Part shown: positions 14,284 to 22,656 of the stretch, one piece after another
Layout: each line of letters opens with the position of its first letter
Position numbering within the stretch: the first letter of the stretch is position 1
DNA from: JBBECE01 sp040881985
Lineage (GTDB): Bacteria > Pseudomonadota > Alphaproteobacteria > Rhizobiales > Devosiaceae
Length of the DNA: 25,907 nt
Direction: 5' to 3'
Assembly (NCBI GenBank): GCA_040881985.1
Contig: JBBECE010000020.1
Location: forward strand, 1 to 25,907
Notes under the pieces: model-generated
What the model was told of the DNA's origin: nothing
The model's input: the letters and a program-made list of their open reading frames with translations, nothing else
Databases searched by the model: none
Program-made: the position numbers and the translations under genes

Positions 14284-16251
14284 CTATTGTCCCAACAACT
14301 TGTTGAGATGTTTGAAAGCTGCCTCAAAGCGGTCCTTGGTTGCATCCGAAACCTGCGGCCAGAGCGTTGCCACATTCTCCGAGAAATGGCGCGCGGGGCG
14401 GTAGTGGCCAAACGCGCCGGATTTGAACGGGTTGCTGTCCAGATATGCTTCAATCGCCCGCAACGTGCGCGGCTCCTTGGCATTGATCTTTCCAACCGGG
14501 ATGGGCGCTTTCAACTGCTTGGCAAACTCCGCGTTGACAAGGTTCACGTAGAAATCACGCTCGAACATGTCCTCCACGTCGGCTTCGCTCTTTCCCGCGA
14601 AGTCTCCGTAGGTGGAAACCTGCTTCTTCTTGAGCAGCTTCTTCTTGTAGAGGTCTTCGATCAGGGCGCGGTCGCTGTTCTGGATATCAAGCAGCGTGGC
14701 GACGTTCATTCCTTTCTGTGGGGCAAGCAGCGCGACGAAAGCCGGAACCTTGCCGCTGCCGCCCACGGGCGTAATCACCCAATCTTCTGAAAGTCCGATG
14801 CGGCCTTCGCGCTCAAGCTGGCCGGACACGGCCCGCAGGAACAGCATGTCTGCGGGGCCTTCGATGACAAGTGAATTGGGGCCGATGAAAAGCGTCTGGT
14901 GAATCTCGTAGCCGAGCGCGCCTTGCAGGGGGAACAGGCTGTCATCGGTGGCGTCGAACACGTTGGTCAGCACCTTCGTGCCGTCCTGGTCCTTTGGAAG
15001 CTGTTCCTTCGAGTCGATTCCAAGATCCTGCACGATCCGCACCCGCTCGAATTTCGCGGGTTCGATCATAAACGGCGAATGCGTGGTGTAGAGGAGTTGA
15101 TGGGCCGACAACTCGGCGTCGAAGTATCCGAGAAGGTCGGCCTGTGCGCGCCCGTGCAGGGACAGCCCCGGCTCGTCGAGCAGCAGGATCACGTTCTGCT
15201 TCTGGCGCTTGATGTCCTCGTACCACGCAAGGAAAGAGAAGAACCAGACGAAGCCGCGCGAGCGCGTACCCAGCGGCGTGTGCGCCCAATGCACCGTGTC
15301 GTACACTTCCCCCCAGACGTTGATGCCCTGCCGCATGTCCGGCGGGTCTTCGGGCTTGGCGTCGCGAACGTCGAACCGCATCTGGATGTGCCGGTTCTGG
15401 GACCAATACTTGACGATCCGCGCTGTCAGGTGATTCCCGGCCCCTTCGAGTTTGTTCTTGAGTTCGGTTGTGTTCTTCGCCGCGACGAGCTTCCGGTGAT
15501 CGAGACGGGCGAGGTTGATTAGGCCGATGAGTGGATAGTCCGAATCCTCAAGCTGCTTCGCGTCCTCGCGCGCGATCAGCGCATTGAGGTTGGCCTGCCC
15601 CTTCATCTGATAGTATTCGTCGAAGTAGAGATATTTGGGCGCGCGCGGCCAGATCAGGGAATTGTAGATGTAGGAGGAAAGGCCCTTTTCGCGGACCTTC
15701 GCCACGGTTCCCTTGAGCGCCTTGACCGCTTCGGTGGCCTCCGCGCCATCGAGCGCGACGGCGAACGCATCCCAATCAGCGGCTCCCTTGAGGGCGTCCT
15801 TGAGTTCGTCGGGCAGTGCAGGATTGTCGGCCAGGTGCTTGCGGGCAGCATCGTCTTCGGCAGACAGGACAAACTTGCTGTTGCTCTTGCCGTAGGAGGT
15901 TTCCCGCTTGAAGGTCTTGCTCTTGAGAGCTTTCGGGCCGACGACGGATGCGACGGCCTCCATATCGTCGTCATCCAGCTCGTACAGCGCTTCCACGATA
16001 ACGGCCTCGTCGCGGTCCCCTTTCTCGACGGCGAACCGATAATCCTCGACCTCGCGCTTGGGATAGTCGTAGGTTTCATCGAAGGTGGCGTGCTCCGGGA
16101 TGATCGGGTTGGTGCGATAGAGCGCCGTCAGAAGCGCGGTCTTTCCGGCTTCGTTCTTTCCGACCAGGCATGTCACATGGTCATCAACTCTGATTGGGCC
16201 TGAATCCCAAATGCTCTTGAATTCCCGGACCCTGAACTCCGTGAGCTTCAT
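14284..16251 (-). CDS. OLD-family ATP-dependent endonuclease-like protein (AAA ATPase plus TOPRIM)
   Basis: A 655-residue ABC/SMC-type ATPase. Walker A is GKNEAGKT (31-38); a signature-like GTRSRGFVW is near 328-336; Walker B is VILLLDEPG (354-362) with E360; the switch His is H391 in YTTHSPF. A TOPRIM-like part follows, with E464 (LVIEGPADMLF), D522 (TLLDIQ) and an acidic EDMFE near 560-564. The DxD position reads D-I-Q, so the nuclease site is partly atypical. Length and order match OLD-type overcoming-lysogenisation-defect nucleases, which act in phage defence alone or with partners. The ATG at 16251 has GAAGGA upstream; an earlier TTG adds nine residues. It precedes a HEPN gene on the same strand inside a probable island. 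Confidence 0.85.
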   Translation of the reverse strand: MKLTEFRVREFKSIWDSGPIRVDDHVTCLVGKNEAGKTALLTALYRTNPIIPEHATFDETYDYPKREVEDYRFAVEKGDRDEAVIVEALYELDDDDMEAVASVVGPKALKSKTFKRETSYGKSNSKFVLSAEDDAARKHLADNPALPDELKDALKGAADWDAFAVALDGAEATEAVKALKGTVAKVREKGLSSYIYNSLIWPRAPKYLYFDEYYQMKGQANLNALIAREDAKQLEDSDYPLIGLINLARLDHRKLVAAKNTTELKNKLEGAGNHLTARIVKYWSQNRHIQMRFDVRDAKPEDPPDMRQGINVWGEVYDTVHWAHTPLGTRSRGFVWFFSFLAWYEDIKRQKQNVILLLDEPGLSLHGRAQADLLGYFDAELSAHQLLYTTHSPFMIEPAKFERVRIVQDLGIDSKEQLPKDQDGTKVLTNVFDATDDSLFPLQGALGYEIHQTLFIGPNSLVIEGPADMLFLRAVSGQLEREGRIGLSEDWVITPVGGSGKVPAFVALLAPQKGMNVATLLDIQNSDRALIEDLYKKKLLKKKQVSTYGDFAGKSEADVEDMFERDFYVNLVNAEFAKQLKAPIPVGKINAKEPRTLRAIEAYLDSNPFKSGAFGHYRPARHFSENVATLWPQVSDATKDRFEAAFKHLNKLLGQ

Positions 16252-16383
16252 CACCAGTTCCTTCTTCCGCAACTTCAATCTATCCCATCATGTAATCTTG
16301 GATGCGCGTGTGTTCGACCGGCAAGTGTATTGTCGCAATGTCTGGAATGCTTTGACTGCTGCAAGCGCAAGTGTGTGACCTTC

Positions 16384-16402
16384 GTGGCTACCTGGTGGCT
16401 AC
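16384..16402. repeat. 8-bp direct repeats next to tRNA-Arg
   Basis: GTGGCTAC occurs twice, at 16384-16391 and 16395-16402, an 11-bp pitch, about 70 bp beyond the 3' end of the tRNA. Tandem short repeats beside a tRNA 3' end are often integrase arm-binding sites or part of the attachment region. That reading is inferred. Confidence 0.4.
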
Positions 16403-16469
16403 TAGCAGAATTTCTGGCGGCGCTAAACGTCAAAGAGCAGCGAAAATGCTAGCAATATCAAGATGTTAT

Positions 16470-16546
<77 letters not shown>

Positions 16547-16733
16547 CCGCAAGCGCGATGCGGCGTCAAGACCGGCCGCCCCCGCCGGCGGCGCGAACCT
16601 AGCCGAACCCGCCCCACCGCGCAACACAGCCTGCCGGGGGCGAATGTCCGTCGACGGCGGCGAGAGAAAGTATCCCTTCGGGCGCGCCGCGCGCGATTTG
16701 ATGCCGGCCCGTGTGGGGCTTCCGATGGCTCTG

Positions 16734-17615
16734 CTAGGGGCTGCTCTTCGCCCCTGCCGAGGAGCTTCTGTCCCGCTGGAAAAGCACCATGATCAGCGCC
16801 AGCACGAAGGAGCCGGACATCAGCAGCAGCGACACCGCATTGAGGAGCGGCGTCGATCCCTGTTTGAGCCGGTCAAACAAGTGGATGGTCAAGGGCGCGT
16901 CGGAGCCCACCAGCATCAAGGTGGTGTTGAAGTTTTCGAAACTCATCAACAGGGAAACGAGACCCGCCCCGATCATCGCCGGCCGCAAGAACGGCAGCGT
17001 CACAGTCCAGATCGCCTGCCAGGGCGTTGCGCCGAGATTGAGTGCCGCTTCCTCCAGCGAGGCGTCGAATTTCCTGAGACGGGCTGAAACGACCAGCGTC
17101 GCAAACGTTGCAATGAAAGAGAACTGCCCGAGAATGACCAGAACAAGCCCTGGCCTCAGCGCGTCGATCTCCCAACCGATGAATCTCTCCAGGTTGTTGG
17201 CGGCGAGATTGGAAAATACCAGAATCGATATTCCAAGGATGATCCCCGGGATGACCAGCGGCAGCAGCATCAGGATGTAGAGCAAGTTCTTGAACGGAAA
17301 CTTCATCCGCTCGAAGAGGAACGCGTTGATCGTGCCCACCGCCACCGATAACGCCGACACCCAAACGGCTACGAACGCCGAAGTGCCGATCGAACCGAGG
17401 ATCCGGCGTTCGTGAAAAACGCCCAGCCAGGGTTGTTCGGTTCCGAAGAACCAGGTGAGTGTAAACCCGGCCCACGGCAAAGATGGAAACTGGCTGTCGT
17501 TGAAGGCGAACACCGCGACCACGCTCAGCGGCAACGCCAGATAGACGAAGAACATCGCGACATAGGCGTTGTAGAGGAACCTGATAGCCGGGTTCTGCTT
17601 GATGGTGGGGAGCAT
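16734..17615 (-). CDS. Polyamine-type ABC transporter permease (PotC-like)
   Basis: A 293-residue inner-membrane permease with about six helices. The N-terminal helix (AMFFVYLALPLSVVAVFAF) is followed by the FNDSQFPSLPWAGFTLTWF segment characteristic of PotC/PotI-type subunits. The EAA docking loop is SLEEAALNLGATPWQAIWTV. The start lies 6 bp after the PotB-like stop. It is the last gene of the operon. It works with the PotB-like subunit to move a cationic or carboxylate substrate; polyamine is the likely ligand, though related importers carry other compounds. Confidence 0.9.
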   Translation of the reverse strand: MLPTIKQNPAIRFLYNAYVAMFFVYLALPLSVVAVFAFNDSQFPSLPWAGFTLTWFFGTEQPWLGVFHERRILGSIGTSAFVAVWVSALSVAVGTINAFLFERMKFPFKNLLYILMLLPLVIPGIILGISILVFSNLAANNLERFIGWEIDALRPGLVLVILGQFSFIATFATLVVSARLRKFDASLEEAALNLGATPWQAIWTVTLPFLRPAMIGAGLVSLLMSFENFNTTLMLVGSDAPLTIHLFDRLKQGSTPLLNAVSLLLMSGSFVLALIMVLFQRDRSSSAGAKSSP

Positions 17616-17621
17616 CGAGGA

Positions 17622-18482
17622 TCACCCCATCGCTTTTTTCAGTGACTGACCGGTGAGCTTGAGGCCCGCCCAGACAATTAACGAGGAAAGTCCGAGCAGC
17701 AGAAAACCGAAGGCGGCGCCCTGCTCCCAGTTAAGCCGGGTGATGAACTGGCTGTAGATGAGACCGGTAAACCACAGGCTGTCCTTGCCGCCGAGCAGGA
17801 TTGGCGTGAGGTAGTTGCCGAGCGACAGCATGAAAACGACGATCGAGCCCGAGACTATCCCGGGAACCGCGTGGGGAATGACAATCTCGCGTAGAATCGA
17901 CCATCCACCGCCGCCGAGGTCGTAGCCCGCCTCGATCAGCGAGTCGTCGAGGCTTTCGAGCGTGGTCACCAGCGGCACCACCATGAAAAGCATCGAGGTG
18001 TAGACCAGCCCGACCATGATCGCGGCGTCGTTGTAGAGCATTTCGACGGGCCGATCGGCCAGCCCGAGCCATTGCAGCAGGCTCGAGAAGACGCCGGTTT
18101 CCCGCAGCAGGATCATCCAGCCGTAGGTGCGAACCAGCTCGCTGATCCAGAACGGCACGAGGCACAAGAGAAACAGCGCCAGCTTGAGCCGCCCCCTGGC
18201 GATCTTGGCGATGTAGTAGGAGACAGGGAAAGCGATCAGCAGCGTCAGCACGACCGCGAGAATCGAAATGAGGGCGGTGCGTACAAAAGTGTTCAGGTAG
18301 AGCGGCTCGGCAAAAAAGGTGAGATAGTTGGCGAAGCCAATCTCGTACTGGCGCACCCCGACCCTTTCACGCAGCGACACGTAGAACATGTCGAGGTGCG
18401 GAATCACAATCAGCGCCAATAGCCACACCATGAGCGGCGACATCAGCAGCAGCAATCCGAGCTTTGTGCGCGGACCGATCAT
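17622..18482 (-). CDS. Polyamine-type ABC transporter permease (PotB-like)
   Basis: A 286-residue inner-membrane permease. The first helix (LLLLMSPLMVWLLALIVIP) is followed by a periplasmic HLDMFYVSLRER stretch. The cytoplasmic EAA loop reads SLIEAGYDLGGGGWSILREI. The ATG overlaps the ATPase stop in ATGA, so translation is coupled to the ATPase. Gene order binding protein, ATPase, PotB, PotC is that of the PotFGHI-type polyamine importers. Confidence 0.9.
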   Translation of the reverse strand: MIGPRTKLGLLLLMSPLMVWLLALIVIPHLDMFYVSLRERVGVRQYEIGFANYLTFFAEPLYLNTFVRTALISILAVVLTLLIAFPVSYYIAKIARGRLKLALFLLCLVPFWISELVRTYGWMILLRETGVFSSLLQWLGLADRPVEMLYNDAAIMVGLVYTSMLFMVVPLVTTLESLDDSLIEAGYDLGGGGWSILREIVIPHAVPGIVSGSIVVFMLSLGNYLTPILLGGKDSLWFTGLIYSQFITRLNWEQGAAFGFLLLGLSSLIVWAGLKLTGQSLKKAMG

Positions 18483-19609
18483 CGGGGGTCATCCGGCTGG
18501 TTCGCAAAGCACCGCACCTGGTCGCTCCGCCAGCCGATGTGAACGGTTTGACCGCGCCGCAGGGCCGCGAACTCGCCGGTTTGCGGAATGGCCACGTCGA
18601 TCTCGCCGCCGCCCGCCGGGTTTTTGACCAGCACCCGGCTGTTGGCGCCGTTGAACAAAACGCTTTCGACGACGCCCTCGATGCCGTTCTCCATTCCTGC
18701 CACCCCGGCCGCCCCGAAAGCCAGCCTGACCGACTCGGGGCGCACAAAGGCGAGGACCGTTTGCCCCTTGGCGGGGGTCGCGGCCGTCTTTCTGGCGATC
18801 ACCTCGAATCCGTCCCCGGATCGGATTTTGACATCCTCGCCGATTTGATCCTCGACAACGCCGGCCCAGCGATTGCTTTCGCCGACGAAGCCGGCAACGA
18901 ATGCGGTTCGCGGATCGTAATAGAGCTCGCGTGACGGGCCGACCTGCTCGAACGCGCCATTGCTCATCACCGCGACCTGATCCGACATGACCAGCGCTTC
19001 GGACTGGTCGTGGGTGATGTAGACAAACGTGGTGTTGAAATCGCTCTGCAGCTTCTTGAGCTCGACCTTCATATGCTCGCGCAGTTTCAAATCGAGTGCC
19101 CCGAGCGGCTCGTCGAGCAGCAGCACGTCCGGCTCGAGCACCATGCACCGGGCAATCGCGACGCGCTGCTTCTGCCCCCCCGATAACTGGTCGATGCGCC
19201 GGCTGCCGACCCCGGGAAGCCCTACGCGCTCCAGCACCGTCTCAACCTTGCGCGCCACCGTGGCGCGGTCTTCGCCGCGGCGCCGGAGGCCAAAGCCGAC
19301 GTTTTCGGCGATGTTCATCATCGGAAACAGCGCCAGATGCTGGAACACCATGTTCGCCGGCCGCCTGTTGGGCGGCACGTTGAGAACCGATTTTCCCTTG
19401 ATCAGGATGTCGCCGCCGCCGGGCTCCAGAAAGCCGGCGATCATCCGCAAGAGTGTCGTCTTGCCGCACCCGGACGGCCCGAGAATGGAAAAGAAGGTGC
19501 CTTGCGGCACGCTGAACGAAACGTTCGATACCGCGCGGAACCCGCCGAAGTCCTTGACGACGTTACGGCATTCGAGATCGGCGGAGCTTGCAGGCGTGTC
19601 GACGGCCAT
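18479..19609 (-). CDS. Polyamine-type ABC transporter ATPase (PotA/PotG-like)
   Basis: A 376-residue ATP-binding subunit. Walker A is GPSGCGKT (44-51), the Q-loop contains Q90 (VFQHLALFPMM), the signature is a standard LSGGQ (142-146), Walker B is VLLLDEP (162-168), and the switch His is H200 (YITHDQSEAL). A TOBE-type C-terminal domain of about 110 residues follows. It drives import through the two permeases encoded immediately downstream. The 69-bp gap after the binding-protein stop is GC-rich and could fold, and no clear ribosome binding site is seen before its ATG, so its expression may be lower than that of the binding protein. Confidence 0.92.
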   Translation of the reverse strand: MAVDTPASSADLECRNVVKDFGGFRAVSNVSFSVPQGTFFSILGPSGCGKTTLLRMIAGFLEPGGGDILIKGKSVLNVPPNRRPANMVFQHLALFPMMNIAENVGFGLRRRGEDRATVARKVETVLERVGLPGVGSRRIDQLSGGQKQRVAIARCMVLEPDVLLLDEPLGALDLKLREHMKVELKKLQSDFNTTFVYITHDQSEALVMSDQVAVMSNGAFEQVGPSRELYYDPRTAFVAGFVGESNRWAGVVEDQIGEDVKIRSGDGFEVIARKTAATPAKGQTVLAFVRPESVRLAFGAAGVAGMENGIEGVVESVLFNGANSRVLVKNPAGGGEIDVAIPQTGEFAALRRGQTVHIGWRSDQVRCFANQPDDPR

Positions 19610-19678
19610 TGCCCGGATTGAGTGGACGAAAGGATCGGCGCCCGGCCCGGCTGGACCGGACGCCGCAGGTCAAGACGG

Positions 19679-20758
19679 CTAGTTGGCCGCGTTCACCCTG
19701 TCGAGGACCGCGCCCTCCATGGTCTCGAGCCCGGCGGGAACCGGCGGATACCAATTGATGTTGTCGATCGCCTCTTGCGGGAAGCTCGCCTGATACCGGG
19801 CCTTGAGGGCCGGATCGACGTCGGCGTCGCCGCCGAGCGAAGCCGTAAAGTTGCCCGCCGAAGTGGTGATCATCGCCGCGATATCGGGACGCATCACGAA
19901 GTTGATCCACTGGTAGGCCGCATCGTCCGCCGTCCCCCGACGGGGAAGCGCAAAAGTGTCGACCCAGCCGAGCGCGCCGGCCGTCGGCGCCAGGAAGGTG
20001 ATGTCGGGGTTCTCGGAATTCAGCTTCCAGCCCCCGGTATCCCAGGCCATGGCCGCGACCACTTCTCCCGAACGCAAGAGGTTGGTGATTTCATCGCCAC
20101 CGGTCCAGTAGGTCTTCACGTTGGCCTTGCACTCGATCAGCTTGGCCTCGACCTGGGCGAGTATCTCCGCATAGGCCGCCTGATCGGCATAGGCGGCGAA
20201 GGGATCCAGTCCCATCGAAAACGCGAATGCGATCAGCGTCGGGCGCTTCAGGCGATACGAGACCCGGCCCGCGACATCGCTGGAACACAGGTCGACGTAG
20301 TCCTTCACCGAGCCGGCAAGGGCCGTGTTCAGCACCAGCCCGTCGGTGCCCCAAACGTGCGGCAGACCGTAAACCTCGCCGTTGAAGGTCGTGTTTTCCA
20401 TGGTCGCGTCGAGCATCGAGGCAATGAACAGGCCGGTGTCGACCTTGGTCATATCGATCGGCTTGTAGATTTCATATTCTTCCTGGGCGCCGGCGATGCG
20501 GTCCTGACTGGGTTGTGCCAGGTCGAAGCCGCCGCCTTCGGTCGCCCGCAGCTTGGCGATCATTTCCTCGTTGTTGGACAGGGTGACTTCGACGTCGATG
20601 CCGGTCTCGGCGGTGAACATCGCGATCACGTCGTCCGGTGCATAACCGCCCCAGGTCAATAGTCGCAACGTCTCGGCCGCTGCGGGCGTGGCGCCCAGCA
20701 AAAGCGCCGCCAGGCTCGCAGCGACAGATACACCGATAAGTTTTTGTAACGATTTCAT
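19679..20758 (-). CDS. Periplasmic polyamine-type binding protein (PotD/PotF-like)
   Basis: A 359-residue extracellular solute-binding protein. The signal peptide has a basic start (MKSLQK), a hydrophobic core and probable cleavage after TPAAA, near residue 28. The mature part begins ETLRLLTWGGYAPDDVIAMF, matching the spermidine/putrescine-binding family, and carries VYGLPHVWGTDGLVLN and an aromatic WTGGDEITNLLRSGE region. The ATG is chosen because a strong GGGGAGGAAAAGA lies just upstream; an earlier in-frame GTG would add 25 residues that break the signal peptide. It is the first gene of the four-gene importer operon. Specificity among polyamines or related compounds is not settled. Confidence 0.9.
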   Translation of the reverse strand: MKSLQKLIGVSVAASLAALLLGATPAAAETLRLLTWGGYAPDDVIAMFTAETGIDVEVTLSNNEEMIAKLRATEGGGFDLAQPSQDRIAGAQEEYEIYKPIDMTKVDTGLFIASMLDATMENTTFNGEVYGLPHVWGTDGLVLNTALAGSVKDYVDLCSSDVAGRVSYRLKRPTLIAFAFSMGLDPFAAYADQAAYAEILAQVEAKLIECKANVKTYWTGGDEITNLLRSGEVVAAMAWDTGGWKLNSENPDITFLAPTAGALGWVDTFALPRRGTADDAAYQWINFVMRPDIAAMITTSAGNFTASLGGDADVDPALKARYQASFPQEAIDNINWYPPVPAGLETMEGAVLDRVNAAN

Positions 20759-21301
20759 TCTTTTCCTCCCCTGACGGAGCCCGGATTGGCCTGCGCACCC
20801 GGCGTCGCCGGAAGGCAGCCTCCACAGCTCCACATTGCAACCACTCCGCTCTGGTCAACAAAGCGGCGGATGGTCCCTGCATTAGGCGTGTTTGCCCGAA
20901 GGTTTGCAAGAGTGTTGTCGGTGCCTGGCCCGCGTTCAAAACGGCCACGGGTCGCCCGGCAAGGCGGGGCGGCGCCAGGCTTGTGCCAGCAACCTAGAGC
21001 GGCGGAAACCGACCGCAACGCGCAATCCCTCAACGGAACAACCGGGGCCTCAATCGAGAGATCAAATCCCCGCAATCGCTTCCTGGAATCGGTAAATCTG
21101 TTTGGGGAGGATTCGAAGCGCCAACCTCCCGCACTCGGGCCATCGGCCGATCGCTTGGCCGTAACGTGCGGAGTGGCGCCGGCCCTCCGCCCCGTTTGGT
21201 AACCAATCGGTAAACACCGGGGCGCAGAATCGACTGGATGCCGCAAATCACCCTTAGCGGCCATCCGTTAGAATGCCGCCGATAGAGGAGGACCCTCGGC
21301 G
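20759..21301. other. Divergent intergenic region between polyamine importer and exported-protein genes
   Basis: No supported gene was found here. It must hold the promoter of the importer operon on the minus strand and that of the plus-strand genes from 21302. A palindrome TTGGT-A-ACCAA lies at 21196-21206, and a TAGAAT hexamer resembling a -10 box at 21269-21274 sits about 28 bp before the small gene. No clear -35 partner was found for either strand. Confidence 0.45.
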
Positions 21302-21445
21302 ATGTTCGGGTTCGAGCCCGCGATCCTTGCCGGCTTCGGCGCTCTCGCGCTGGCGGCCTCGGCCGCCGCGCTGACCGCGCTGCGGCATTGGCGTGCCCAT
21401 CGCGACCGGTCGATCGACTGGGACGACGGCGGCGACATCGTCTGA
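21302..21445 (+). CDS. Small single-helix membrane protein, 47 residues
   Basis: A 47-residue open frame starting ATG after an AGGAGGA ribosome binding site. A hydrophobic, alanine-rich helix (about residues 7-27) is followed by a basic stretch (RHWRAHRDR) and an acidic end (DWDDGGDIV), so it probably inserts with the tail in the cytoplasm. No family was recognised. It lies 60 bp before the first CAP-domain gene on the same strand and may be co-transcribed. It is supported by the binding site and by its composition, not by a known homologue. Confidence 0.55.
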   Translation: MFGFEPAILAGFGALALAASAAALTALRHWRAHRDRSIDWDDGGDIV

Positions 21446-21466
21446 CCCCGCCGGTTGATTCCGCGC

Positions 21467-21484
21467 CCGGTTCGTCGTAACCGG
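21467..21484 (+). repeat. Inverted repeat before the first CAP-domain gene
   Basis: CCGGTT-CGTCGT-AACCGG is a perfect 6-bp stem with a 6-nt loop, 22 bp before the CAP-domain start. Part of it, GGTTCGTCGT, recurs at 22044-22053 before the second CAP gene, but there without the matching arm. The role is unknown. Confidence 0.35.
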
Positions 21485-21505
21485 CTTCACCGCCGGAGTC
21501 CGTCC

Positions 21506-22021
21506 ATGACCTCGCGCCGCCAGTTCCTCACCCTTGCCGCCGCCGGCGTCGCGCTTTCGGGCTGCACCCTCTTCGGCGGCCTCTACGACATCATCGCCAT
21601 CTCCGATCGGCAGGCCGAGGACGCCATCAACGCCATCCGCGCCCGCAACGGGGTCGGCCCCGTCGCCCATTCGAGGCCGCTGCAGATCGTCGCTTCGCAA
21701 CAAGCGCGTTTGATGGCCGAGGACGACCGGCTGACCCACGAAGTGCGCGCCGGTCTCGGCCTTCAGGGTCGCATTGTCCGCGCCGGCTATCAGGGGATCA
21801 GCGGGGAGAACATTTCCGCCGGCTACGCCTCGCTCGCCGCGGTCCTCGACGGCTGGCTCGCCTCCCCCGGCCATCGCCGCAATCTGCTCGATTCCCGCTT
21901 TACCGAGTTCGGCATCGCCGCGGCCCGCGTCGCCGGCGGTCGCCAATCCCGCTTCGGCACCTATTGGGCGCTCGTCCTCGGCACCCCGGCCGCCCAGCTC
22001 AGTAATGCCGGCCTCGCCTGA
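21506..22021 (+). CDS. CAP (SCP/PR1) domain lipoprotein, first of two paralogues
   Basis: A 171-residue exported protein. The N-terminus SRRQFLTL fits the Tat motif (SRRxFL), and LSGC (17-20) is a lipobox, so it is probably a Tat-exported lipoprotein with C20 lipidated. The CAP domain shows THEVR (H78), GENISAG (E101) and SPGHRRNLLD (H123), then FTEFGIAAARV, the usual metal-binding pocket layout. Bacterial CAP proteins are secreted or envelope-attached; many have no proven enzyme activity. The ATG is chosen over an upstream in-frame start because it begins the signal sequence. It is closely related to the next gene. Confidence 0.85.
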   Translation: MTSRRQFLTLAAAGVALSGCTLFGGLYDIIAISDRQAEDAINAIRARNGVGPVAHSRPLQIVASQQARLMAEDDRLTHEVRAGLGLQGRIVRAGYQGISGENISAGYASLAAVLDGWLASPGHRRNLLDSRFTEFGIAAARVAGGRQSRFGTYWALVLGTPAAQLSNAGLA

Positions 22022-22116
22022 GCCCGATTGCCTGCAATTTGAAGGTTCGTCGTTCGGCAATTTTCACCGCCGTTCGCTAGCGTGCCCCGGCGCCTGTTCG
22101 CGTACCGGAGGATTGA

Positions 22117-22608
22117 GTGCTGGTCTCGCGCCGACATGTGCTTGTCGCGGCTCCCGCTTTGCTCATGGCGGGAGCATTGCCTGCCTTCGGCGCGGCCTAT
22201 GTCGGGATCGAGGTCTCCTCCTCGGCTGCCGCCTCGGCGATCAATGCCCTCCGCGCTTCCAATCGCCGCGCCCCGCTCAACCCCGACGGAGCCTTGCAGC
22301 GTGCCGCCGCCCACCAGGCCGAGCTCATGGCCGAACTCGACGAGATTTCGCACCAGCTGCGCGGCCAGGCGCTCCCGTCGCGCGTCCGCCGGGCCGGCTA
22401 TGACGGCCTGGCCGGGGAGAACCTCTCGGCCGGCCGCACCACGCTTGCCGCCGTGCTCGACGGCTGGATGAATTCGCCCGGCCACCGCCGCAACATGCTC
22501 GACCCGCGCTTTTCCGAATTCGGCATCGCCGCCGCCCGGGTCGCCCCCGACCGGCCCTCCCGCTACCGTACCTACTGGGCGCTGATTTTCGGTATCCCTT
22601 CTGGCTGA
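22117..22608 (+). CDS. CAP (SCP/PR1) domain exported protein, second of two paralogues
   Basis: A 163-residue paralogue of the preceding gene. Its signal begins SRRHVLVAAPALLMAG with a twin arginine and has a likely cleavage near AFGA, but no lipobox cysteine, so it may be periplasmic or secreted rather than lipidated. CAP residues are ISHQLR (H79), GENLSAG (E101) and SPGHRRNMLD (H123). The block from RAGY to WALxxGIP is nearly the same as in the first copy. The start is a GTG after CGGAGG. The tandem arrangement indicates duplication followed by a change in anchoring. Confidence 0.85.
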   Translation: MLVSRRHVLVAAPALLMAGALPAFGAAYVGIEVSSSAAASAINALRASNRRAPLNPDGALQRAAAHQAELMAELDEISHQLRGQALPSRVRRAGYDGLAGENLSAGRTTLAAVLDGWMNSPGHRRNMLDPRFSEFGIAAARVAPDRPSRYRTYWALIFGIPSG

Positions 22609-22656
22609 TCTCCGCCGCCGCCCGTGCTAATGATCGCCCCGGCGGGAGTACGGGCG

